From assembly GCA_002291855.1 (NCBI GenBank), contig DBAW01000233.1, positions 1-10,758 on the forward strand: a DNA stretch of 10,758 bases. The letters are read 5' to 3'. The position numbers and the translations under genes are program-made. This stretch comes from Sphingomonas sp. UBA1000 (GTDB lineage: Bacteria; Pseudomonadota; Alphaproteobacteria; Sphingomonadales; Sphingomonadaceae). The notes beneath the pieces were generated by a model. The model had not been told where the DNA came from, made no database searches, and saw only the letters and a program-made list of their open reading frames with translations. This document shows positions 5,561 through 10,758 of the stretch, one piece after another (position 1 is the first letter of the stretch; each line of letters begins with the position of its first letter).

Positions 5561-7480
5561 TCAGCGCTGGTGGAAATGGTCATGGACAAGCTGTGCGACG
5601 CTGCGCGAGACGCCGGGGGCCTTTTGCAGATCCTCAAGGCTGGCCGCGCGCACCGCCCGCGCGGTGCCGAAATGCATCAGCAGCGCCCGCTTGCGCGCCG
5701 GGCCGATGCCCGGCACCTCGTCCAGCGGTGACGCGCCAATCGCCTTGGCGCGTTTCTGCCGGTGCGCGCCGATGGCGAACCGATGCGCCTCGTCACGCAG
5801 CCTTTGCAGATAGAACAGCACCGGCGCATTGGGCGGCAGCGTCAGTTCGCGCCCGCCGGGCAGGTGAAAGGTCTCGCGCCCGGCATTGCGGTCCGGCCCC
5901 TTGGACACGCCGACCAGCGGCACATCCTCAATCCCCATATCGGCAAGCGTGCGCAGCGCGGCATTGAGCTGGCCGCGCCCGCCATCGATCAGCACCAGAT
6001 CGGGCCAGTCGCTGCCCTCGCGGTCGGGATCGTCGGTCTGCACGCGGGCGAAGCGGCGCTCGAACACCTCGCGCATCATCGCGAAATCGTCGCCCGGCGC
6101 GGTTTCGGGGCGGCGGATGTTGAACTTGCGATAGCAGTTCTTGAGGAACCCGTCCGGCCCGGCGACGATCATCGCCCCCAGCGCATTGGTGCCCATGATG
6201 TGGCTGTTGTCATACACCTCGATGCGCTGCGGCGGACCGTCCAGCTCGAACAATTCGGCCAGTTCGCGCAGCAGCCGCGCCTGGGTGGTGCTTTCGGCCA
6301 GCCGCCGGTCGAGCGCTTCTTCGGCATTGCGGCGCGCCTGATCGATCAGCCGCCGCCGGTCGCCGCGCTGCGGGGCGAGGATCGCGACCTTGCCGCCCGC
6401 CGCCGGGGCCAGCGCCTCGGCCACCAATTCGGCCTCGGCGAGCGGCCGGTCGAGCAGGATGGTGCGCGGCGGCGGCACCTCCTCGTAAAACTGCATCAGG
6501 AAGCTGGTCAGCACCGCCTCGTCGGCCAGATCCTCGACATGGGTCGGAAAAAAGCTGCGATGGCCCCAATTCTGCCCGCCGCGAATGAAAAACCCCTGGA
6601 TGCCGACGGTGCCGCCCTTGCTCGCCAGCGCGAAGATGTCGGCATCGCCCAGCCCGTCGGCGTTGATCGCCTGGCTGCCCTGGATGAAGGTGAGCGCGCG
6701 CAGCCGGTCGCGGTAGATGGCGGCCAGCTCGAAATCCATCCGCTCGGCCGCGTCCTGCATCGCCGCGCCCAGCTTGGCCTGCACCTGCGTCGATTTGCCG
6801 CCGAGAAACGCCTTGGCGTCGGCGACCAGCTCGGCATAGGCATCGGGGGCGATCCGGCCGACACAGGGGGCCGAACAGCGCTTGATCTGATAGAGCAGGC
6901 AGGGCCGCGACCGGTTGGCGAAGAAGCTGTCGCTGCACGAGCGCAGCAGGAACAGCTTTTGCAGCGCATTGAGCGTGCGCGTCACCGATCCGGCGCTGGC
7001 GAACGGGCCGTAATAATTGCCCTTCGCCCGCTGCGCCCCGCGATGCTTCTGGATGCGCGGATAATCATGGTCCGCGCCCAGCAGGATATAGGGAAAGCTT
7101 TTGTCGTCGCGCAGCAGGACATTGTAGGGCGGGCGATAGCGCTTGATCAGCTGCGCCTCGAGCAGCAGCGCCTCGGCCTCGCTGTTCGTCGTGACGATCG
7201 TCATCGCCCGGGTCTGCGCGACCATGCGCTGCAACCGCCGGGGCAGCCGCGCGACCTGGGTGTAATTGGTCACCCGGTTGCGGAGCGCCCGCGCCTTGCC
7301 GACATAGAGCACGTCGCCGCGCGCATCCTGCATCCGGTAGACGCCGGGGCGGGCGGGGAGCGTGCGCAGCACGTTGCGGATCGCGGCAATGCCCTGATCC
7401 AGATCGGGCGCATCGGCCCCGCGCACCGAATAGGCGGCGCTTTCCTCGTTGAACCGGTCGGGGGTGTTGGGACGCGACAT
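5561..7480 (-). CDS. uvrC: Excinuclease ABC subunit C (UvrC)
   Basis: Makes the 3' and then the 5' incision beside DNA lesions in nucleotide-excision repair, with UvrA and UvrB. A 639-residue, complete protein. Domains in order: GIY-YIG nuclease with PGVYRM (45-50), YVGKA (59-63) and Glu108 in EALLLEAQLIK, for the 3' cut; a Cys-rich part (C182, C194, C202, C206); a UVR motif that binds UvrB (about 235-265, AAERMDFELAAIYRDRL); the RNase H-like 5' nuclease with Asp424 (YDNSH), Asp499 (IDGGRGQL) and His566 (EAHRFA); and tandem helix-hairpin-helix DNA binding (585-635, VPGIGPARKRALL, APGVSRS). About 44 residues precede the GIY domain. The start at 7480 is chosen because the longer frame to 7633 would add 51 low-complexity Pro/Arg residues and run into the divergent gene. 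It is first in the uvrC-recO run. Confidence 0.97.
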   Translation of the reverse strand: MSRPNTPDRFNEESAAYSVRGADAPDLDQGIAAIRNVLRTLPARPGVYRMQDARGDVLYVGKARALRNRVTNYTQVARLPRRLQRMVAQTRAMTIVTTNSEAEALLLEAQLIKRYRPPYNVLLRDDKSFPYILLGADHDYPRIQKHRGAQRAKGNYYGPFASAGSVTRTLNALQKLFLLRSCSDSFFANRSRPCLLYQIKRCSAPCVGRIAPDAYAELVADAKAFLGGKSTQVQAKLGAAMQDAAERMDFELAAIYRDRLRALTFIQGSQAINADGLGDADIFALASKGGTVGIQGFFIRGGQNWGHRSFFPTHVEDLADEAVLTSFLMQFYEEVPPPRTILLDRPLAEAELVAEALAPAAGGKVAILAPQRGDRRRLIDQARRNAEEALDRRLAESTTQARLLRELAELFELDGPPQRIEVYDNSHIMGTNALGAMIVAGPDGFLKNCYRKFNIRRPETAPGDDFAMMREVFERRFARVQTDDPDREGSDWPDLVLIDGGRGQLNAALRTLADMGIEDVPLVGVSKGPDRNAGRETFHLPGGRELTLPPNAPVLFYLQRLRDEAHRFAIGAHRQKRAKAIGASPLDEVPGIGPARKRALLMHFGTARAVRAASLEDLQKAPGVSRSVAQLVHDHFHQR

Positions 7481-7563
7481 CGCCGCCCCAGTTAGGCATG
7501 ATCGCCGCGGGCGGCAACCGGCCGCCGGGACGGATGCCCCAAAGGGCGGTGCGGGAGGCGGCG

Positions 7564-8283
7564 ATGGACGTGCGCGGACGGGCGGTGGTGGTGACGGGCG
7601 GCACCGACGGCATTGGCCGCCATCTCGCCGCACAGCTGCACGATCAGGGTGCGGCGGTGATCGTTGTCGGCCGCGATGCCGAACGGCTGGCGGCCGCGCG
7701 GGCGGCGGGGATGGGGGCGATTGCCGCCGACCTGTCGCACCGCGCCGGATGCGATGCGCTGATCGACGCGCTTGCCGGCCGGCCCGTCGACATCCTGATC
7801 AACAATGCCGGCATGGGCAGCGGCTTTGACGTCGACGGCGTGATGGACCGCGATGCCGCCGACCGCGCGATCTTCCTCAACCTCAACGCGCCCATCCATC
7901 TGATCGCCGGGCTGCTGCCCGCGCTGCGCGCCCGGCCCGATGCCGCCATCGTCAATGTGACATCGGGGCTTGCCTATGCGCCGCGCGCCGGCGCGCCCGT
8001 CTATTGCGCGACCAAGGCCGGGCTGCGCAGCTTCACCCAGACGCTGCGCCACCAGTTGCGCCACAGCCGGGTGCGGGTGATCGAGGTGTTGCCGCCGGTC
8101 GTCGACACGCGGATGACGGCGGCCAACCCGCATCGCAAGATGCCGGCCGATGCCTGTGCGCGCGACATCGTCGCCGCGATCCGCGCCGACCGGCTGGAAG
8201 TGCCGGTGGGCGCGGCACGGCTGCTGCGCATCGTCGCCAACATCGCTCCGGCAGCGGCGCGGCGGATCATGATCGGCTATTGA
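7564..8283 (+). CDS. Short-chain dehydrogenase/reductase (DltE-like SDR)
   Basis: A 239-residue classical-type SDR, an NAD(P)-dependent oxidoreductase with a Rossmann fold. Seen: TGGTDGIG (11-18, coenzyme-binding TGxxxGxG), NNAG (80-83), Asn106, and the catalytic set Ser134, Tyr147 and Lys151 (SGLAY...YCATK), then PPVVDT (177-182). The overall pattern resembles the DltE/COG3967 group of uncertain substrate; nothing here suggests lipoteichoic acid work, since no dlt genes are near. GGGAGG lies 7 bases before the ATG at 7564, which is preferred over an in-frame ATG at 7498 that lacks a ribosome site. It is divergent from uvrC, with 83 bases between the two starts, which must hold both promoters. 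It ends facing the ATP synthase cluster, before a shared hairpin terminator. Confidence 0.9.
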   Translation: MDVRGRAVVVTGGTDGIGRHLAAQLHDQGAAVIVVGRDAERLAAARAAGMGAIAADLSHRAGCDALIDALAGRPVDILINNAGMGSGFDVDGVMDRDAADRAIFLNLNAPIHLIAGLLPALRARPDAAIVNVTSGLAYAPRAGAPVYCATKAGLRSFTQTLRHQLRHSRVRVIEVLPPVVDTRMTAANPHRKMPADACARDIVAAIRADRLEVPVGAARLLRIVANIAPAAARRIMIGY

Positions 8284-8284
8284 G

Positions 8285-8516
8285 GCACTTTCGCGCCGGA
8301 GCAAACCGCCTGGCGACCCCGAACATGGGCGGGATCAACCGTCGCAAACCCGCCACAAACAAGAACGGCGCCCTCCGAAACCCGGAGGACGCCGTTCCGT
8401 TCACGACCGGCGCAGGGCCGGGCCGGTCGGATCGCAAAAGCATTTTCACGCCGGGCCGGACGGTCCGGCGGCTCGGAAAATGCGTCAAACCAGAAGACGA
8501 CGCATTTTCGCGCCGG
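8285..8516 (+). repeat. Intergenic repeat cluster with hairpin arms
   Basis: Three direct copies of a 15-base unit, consensus GCAYTTTCRCGCCGG, lie at 8285-8299, 8440-8454 and 8502-8516. The second and third extend to 31 bases (8440-8470 and 8502-8532) with 27 identical positions, and both end in GGTCCGGCG. Between them GAAAATGCGTC (8476-8486) is the reverse complement of GACGCATTTTC (8499-8509), 11 of 11, and can instead pair for 8 bp with GCATTTTC at 8440-8447. Inside that second option, GCCGGAC/GTCCGGC (8455-8469) also pairs. GACCGG/CCGGTC (8405-8428) adds a further stem. This resembles a REP-like intergenic element family; its spread in the genome cannot be seen here. Confidence 0.6.
8364..8396. 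terminator. Bidirectional terminator hairpin between convergent genes
   Basis: A 14-bp stem, AACGGCGCCCTCCG (8364-8377) with CGGAGGACGCCGTT (8383-8396), has one A-C mismatch and a 5-base loop. On the minus strand it is followed by TTCTTGTTTGT, a fair U-rich tail; on the plus strand only by TTCCGTTC. It lies between the SDR stop at 8283 and the minus-strand gene ending at 8547, so it can serve both, more surely the minus-strand ATP synthase cluster. Confidence 0.75.
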
Positions 8517-8546
8517 GCTGAAGGGTCCGGCGCGTTCCCGCCCGCT

Positions 8547-8861
8547 TTACTTGACGGCGGCGAGCGCAGCTGCGGCCTTGGCCAGCGTCTCGTCGGTCAG
8601 CTGCCCTTCGGAGAAGGGCTTCACCTGATTGAGGCTCATCGATTTGAACATGTCAAACGCCGGATGGCTCGAAATGCCGGGCAGCGCGGTATCGAGCGCC
8701 GCCTTGCCCGCCGGATCGGCAACGATCAATTCGATCGGGGTGTCGAGCGTGAACCGGGGTGCCGCCGTCGTGGCAGCGGCAGCATCATGGGCGGCATGAT
8801 TCTGGGCGGTGGCCGGGGCGGCGACAAGGCCGATCAGCGCAGCGGCAACGAACTTGTTCAT
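8547..8861 (-). CDS. Small predicted secreted protein of unknown function
   Basis: 104 residues. MNKFVAAALIGLVAAPATAQ (1-20) is a signal peptide with likely cleavage after ATAQ. An Ala/His-rich spacer follows (21-36), then a compact, probably helical 65-residue domain with TPIELIVADP (41-50), LPGISSHP (60-67), MFKSMSL (71-77) and GQLTDETLA (86-94). From memory, segments of this type occur in secreted sphingomonad and caulobacter proteins, sometimes next to hydrolase domains; I could not verify this, and no enzyme residues are evident. The start at 8861 has AGAGG 6 bases upstream; an ATG two codons earlier (8867) abuts that site. The gene follows atpF by 46 bases in the same direction, so it may share the F0 operon mRNA, with the hairpin at 8364-8396 as its end. 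A periplasmic location is inferred. Confidence 0.72.
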   Translation of the reverse strand: MNKFVAAALIGLVAAPATAQNHAAHDAAAATTAAPRFTLDTPIELIVADPAGKAALDTALPGISSHPAFDMFKSMSLNQVKPFSEGQLTDETLAKAAAALAAVK

Positions 8862-8884
8862 GGACATCCTCTCCCTCACTCGCC

Positions 8885-8899
8885 GCCGGCCAGGCCGGC
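8885..8899 (-). other. Short GC hairpin after atpF
   Basis: GCCGGCC and GGCCGGC face each other around one base (in practice a 6-bp stem with a 3-base loop), 9 bases past the atpF stop and before the ribosome site of the next gene. There is no T-run. It might shield or slow expression between atpF and the small secreted protein gene. Confidence 0.3.
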
Positions 8900-8907
8900 C
8901 GCGACGA

Positions 8908-9465
8908 TCAGTGAACCGAGCCGAGGCCCGCAATCGTCGAATCCACCAGCGCCTTGTCGGCCTTGGCATCGTGGCGCGACGCGATCAGCCGCGTTGCCGC
9001 CTCGGTTGCCGCATCGACGGTGCGCGCACGCAGTTCGTCGATCGCCGCGCGCTCGGCCGCCGCGATCTTGTCTTCGGCCATGCGCGCACGGCGCTCGACC
9101 AGAGCCGCCGCATCAGCCTCGGCACGGGCACGCAGCGCCTCTGCTTCGGCTTCGGCATGGGCGACCATCTGGCGGGCATCGGCCTCGATGGCGGCAAGCT
9201 TGCGCGCATATTCGTCGCGCAGCGCCTCGGCTTCGGCGCGGAGGGTCCGTGCCTCGTCCAGCCGGCCGCGAATGGCGGCGATCTGGCCATCGAGCAGACG
9301 CCCGATCAGGCGCGGCACGCCCTGCCAGATCAGGATGGCGATGAACACCGCCATCGCCAGCGACACCCAGCCGGTCGGATCGAGCGCAAGCGCGGTCGGA
9401 TCGGCATGGACCGCCGCCTCGCCATGCGCGGCGGCGTCAGCGGAAAGGAGATACAGCTCAACCAT
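8908..9465 (-). CDS. atpF: ATP synthase F0 subunit b
   Basis: 185 residues. One of the two stator stalk subunits that hold the F1 head against rotation. The N-terminal tail (1-30) is followed by one membrane helix (about 32-50, WVSLAMAVFIAILIWQGV) and a long charged, Ala-rich coiled coil (about 55-165) with many EAEAL/RAEAD repeats. This is the expected build for b, and sequence is little conserved in the family. The start lies inside the end of the b' gene, an 8-base overlap (9458-9465), so translation is probably coupled. The b/b' naming follows gene order (the second of the pair is b) and is the usual convention in alphaproteobacteria. Confidence 0.92.
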   Translation of the reverse strand: MVELYLLSADAAAHGEAAVHADPTALALDPTGWVSLAMAVFIAILIWQGVPRLIGRLLDGQIAAIRGRLDEARTLRAEAEALRDEYARKLAAIEADARQMVAHAEAEAEALRARAEADAAALVERRARMAEDKIAAAERAAIDELRARTVDAATEAATRLIASRHDAKADKALVDSTIAGLGSVH

Positions 9466-9949
9466 TCAACACCGCCTTGACGGCGCCCTGCGCCTCGACG
9501 TCCGAGATCTCGGTGCCCGATACACGGGCGACGATGGCGCGCGCCGCATCGGCGGCCACGGCCTCGATTTCAGCCGCCGCCTGGGCAGCGGCAGCAGCGA
9601 TACGCGCTTCGGCATCGGCAATCCGCGTCGCTTGGGCGGCATCGGCTTCGGCCAGCAGCTTTTCGGCGCGCGACGCCGCTTCGGCCTGGGCAGCGGTCAG
9701 CTTGGCGCGGGCGGATTCGCGGGCGGCGTTTTCGCGCGCCCGCCAATCCTGCTCGGCCGTGTCGGCGGCACCACGTGCCGCCTCGGCTGCCGCCAGATCC
9801 GCCGCGACCTGCGCGTCACGGGCGTCCATGGTTGACTGGATCTTGGGAACCATTCCCCGGCCAACGATGAAAAAGGCAAGGCCGAACGTGATCAGCAGCC
9901 AGAACAGCTGCGATGCATAGGTTGCGGCGACTTGATCGATCTGGGGCAT
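9458..9949 (-). CDS. atpF': ATP synthase F0 subunit b'
   Basis: 163 residues. Begins MPQIDQVAATYASQLFWLLI, typical of b' in alphaproteobacteria and cyanobacteria. One membrane helix (about 12-30), then VPKIQSTMDARDAQVAADL and a long Ala-rich coiled coil with heptad-like AEAxA repeats to about residue 145. It forms the peripheral stalk as a heterodimer with b. It is the second minus-strand F0 gene after atpE, with a 58-base gap that holds a strong hairpin, and overlaps atpF by 8 bases. It is sometimes labelled atpG or atpX in databases. AGGAC lies 8 bases before the ATG. Confidence 0.92.
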   Translation of the reverse strand: MPQIDQVAATYASQLFWLLITFGLAFFIVGRGMVPKIQSTMDARDAQVAADLAAAEAARGAADTAEQDWRARENAARESARAKLTAAQAEAASRAEKLLAEADAAQATRIADAEARIAAAAAQAAAEIEAVAADAARAIVARVSGTEISDVEAQGAVKAVLNG

Positions 9950-9970
9950 TCTGGCTGTCCTGCATTGCGC

Positions 9971-9993
9971 GGGGCCGGCGGGTGGCCGGCCCC
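9971..9993 (-). other. Strong hairpin between atpE and atpF'
   Basis: A perfect 9-bp GC stem, GGGGCCGGC with GCCGGCCCC, around a 5-base loop, beginning 14 bases past the atpE stop. No U-run follows, so full termination is unlikely. It may protect the 3' end of an atpE-containing mRNA or cause partial stopping, in line with the need for many c subunits per complex (inference). Confidence 0.55.
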
Positions 9994-10007
9994 CGATCGT
10001 GCCTGGT

Positions 10008-10235
10008 TCAGGCGACGAAGATCAGCAGCACCGCGACGACGAAGGCGAGCAGGCCGAGCAGTTCCGCGGCCGCGAAGCCGATGAACATGTTGCCCTGCTG
10101 GCTGGACGCCGCCGACGGGTTGCGCAGCGCGCCCTGCAGGAAGGCGGCGAAGACATTGCCCACGCCCAGCGCGGCGAGGCCCGCACCGATCGCCGCGAGA
10201 CCGGCACCGAGCAGCTTGATCGAATCAGCTTCCAT
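10008..10235 (-). CDS. atpE: ATP synthase F0 subunit c
   Basis: 75 residues, the ring-forming proteolipid. Two membrane helices (about 7-32 and 50-74) join through the polar loop ALRNPSAASSQQGN (36-49), whose Arg-Asn-Pro contacts the F1 rotor. Gly-rich packing GAGLAAIGAGLAALGVG lies in helix 1. The ion-binding carboxylate is Glu58 in FAAAELLGLLAF. The neighbours do not show the Gln/Glu-Ser set of sodium-type rings, so proton use is expected. A strong ribosome site, AAGGAGTG (10240-10247), 4 bases before the ATG, is the best in the window and suits a subunit needed in many copies. It follows atpB by 43 bases. Confidence 0.96.
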   Translation of the reverse strand: MEADSIKLLGAGLAAIGAGLAALGVGNVFAAFLQGALRNPSAASSQQGNMFIGFAAAELLGLLAFVVAVLLIFVA

Positions 10236-10278
10236 TGTTCACTCCTTGGGAAATGCGTTTGACGAAAACGGGCGAAAA

Positions 10279-10758
10279 TCAGTGCGCGTGGAGATGCTCG
10301 GCATCGTTGATGTAGAGCGAGGTCAGCAGCGCGAACACATAGGCCTGGACGGCCGCGACCAGCACTTCGAGCGCCGACACGCCGACCATCAGCGCAAAGC
10401 TGGGGATCCCGACGGCCAGCCCGGTGCCGGCACCGGCCCCTGCCGCCTGGACGATGAAATAGGCCAGCACCTTCAGCAGGATATGGCCGGCGGTCATCGC
10501 CACGAACAGTCGCAGCGCGAGGCTGAACGGGCGCACCATGAACGACACGAACTCGATCGGCGCGACCAGCAGCAGCACCGGCGCGGGCGTGCCCTTGGGC
10601 GCGAACAGGCTGAAGAAATGCAGGCCGTGACGGGCAAAGCCGACGATCAGCACGATCGAGAAGGACAGGACCGCGAGAACGCCCGTCACCGTGAAATGGC
10701 TGGTGAAGGTGAAGGGGTGCAGCCCGAACAGCCCAAGCGGCAACAGGCCGAGCAGATT
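10279..10758 (-). CDS. atpB: ATP synthase F0 subunit a, 5' end outside the window
   Basis: The frame is open to the window edge, so these are the last 159 residues; the first 90-110 are missing. Subunit a forms the two proton half-channels beside the c ring. Numbering from the first visible residue: NLLGLLPLG (1-9), then several membrane helices; the essential Arg83 in ALRLFVAMTAGH (E. coli Arg210); Gln138 in LEVLVAAVQAYVF (E. coli Gln252). The site of E. coli Glu219 is His92 and that of His245 is Glu131, the swapped pair also seen in mitochondria. The site of E. coli Asn214 is Ala87. The C-terminus is His-rich (EHLHAH). First visible gene of the F0 operon; an atpI gene is expected upstream but not seen. 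Confidence 0.95.
   Translation of the reverse strand, partial: NLLGLLPLGLFGLHPFTFTSHFTVTGVLAVLSFSIVLIVGFARHGLHFFSLFAPKGTPAPVLLLVAPIEFVSFMVRPFSLALRLFVAMTAGHILLKVLAYFIVQAAGAGAGTGLAVGIPSFALMVGVSALEVLVAAVQAYVFALLTSLYINDAEHLHAH

Noticed and set aside
8862..8969. Extended N-terminus for the small secreted protein (from 8969)
   Set aside because: The added 36 residues are Arg/Trp-rich, overlap the end of atpF and would mask the signal peptide.
10741..10743. TTG start for subunit a inside the window
   Set aside because: The frame continues through NLLGL to the edge, which is conserved inside AtpB. The gene simply begins outside the window.
1..10758. Mobile elements, CRISPR arrays, tRNA/rRNA genes, toxin-antitoxin or defence systems
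   Set aside because: No transposase, integrase, regularly spaced repeats, clover-leaf sequence or defence domain is seen. The genes are core or common accessory types, so no undescribed multi-gene system is claimed.

Overview
The window looks like ordinary chromosome from a GC-rich alphaproteobacterium, most likely a sphingomonad (Sphingomonadales). Evidence for this is the PEPxxWA-type C-terminal sorting signal, the MetZ with a YSRLQNPTV motif, and the stand-alone F0 ATP synthase operon with paired b' and b subunits. The first 18 bases are not genomic. They match the 3' end of the standard Illumina sequencing adapter, so the window probably starts at a contig end.

Layout, left to right. (1) Bases 19-98 hold the last codons of a plus-strand 2-oxoglutarate/Fe(II) oxygenase (prolyl 4-hydroxylase-like). 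(2) A minus-strand intrinsic terminator follows, then a secreted PEP-CTERM protein (303-947). (3) A long run of minus-strand genes reads, in transcription order, uvrC, recO, leuB, metZ, apaG and a LysR-type regulator. The last three overlap by 4 bases each (GTGA and ATGA), so they look translationally coupled. A 304-base gap separates the regulator from the PEP-CTERM gene. (4) Divergent from uvrC is a short-chain dehydrogenase (7564-8283). (5) A 263-base convergent gap holds a two-way terminator hairpin and a small set of related, hairpin-forming repeats. (6) The right end is the minus-strand F0 operon atpB (cut by the window edge), atpE, atpF' (b'), atpF (b), followed 46 bases later by a small predicted secreted protein of unknown role.

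Functionally the window mixes nucleotide-excision repair (UvrC), recombinational repair (RecO), leucine and methionine synthesis (LeuB, MetZ), the membrane rotor/stator part of the ATP synthase, and a few accessory proteins. I see no mobile element, tRNA, rRNA, CRISPR array, toxin-antitoxin pair or defence system, and nothing that amounts to a new multi-gene system. The points most worth a second look are the adapter remnant, the repeat/hairpin cluster at 8285-8516, the inverted repeat that would fold over the metZ start codon, the internally shortened RecO, and the small secreted protein behind the ATP synthase genes.
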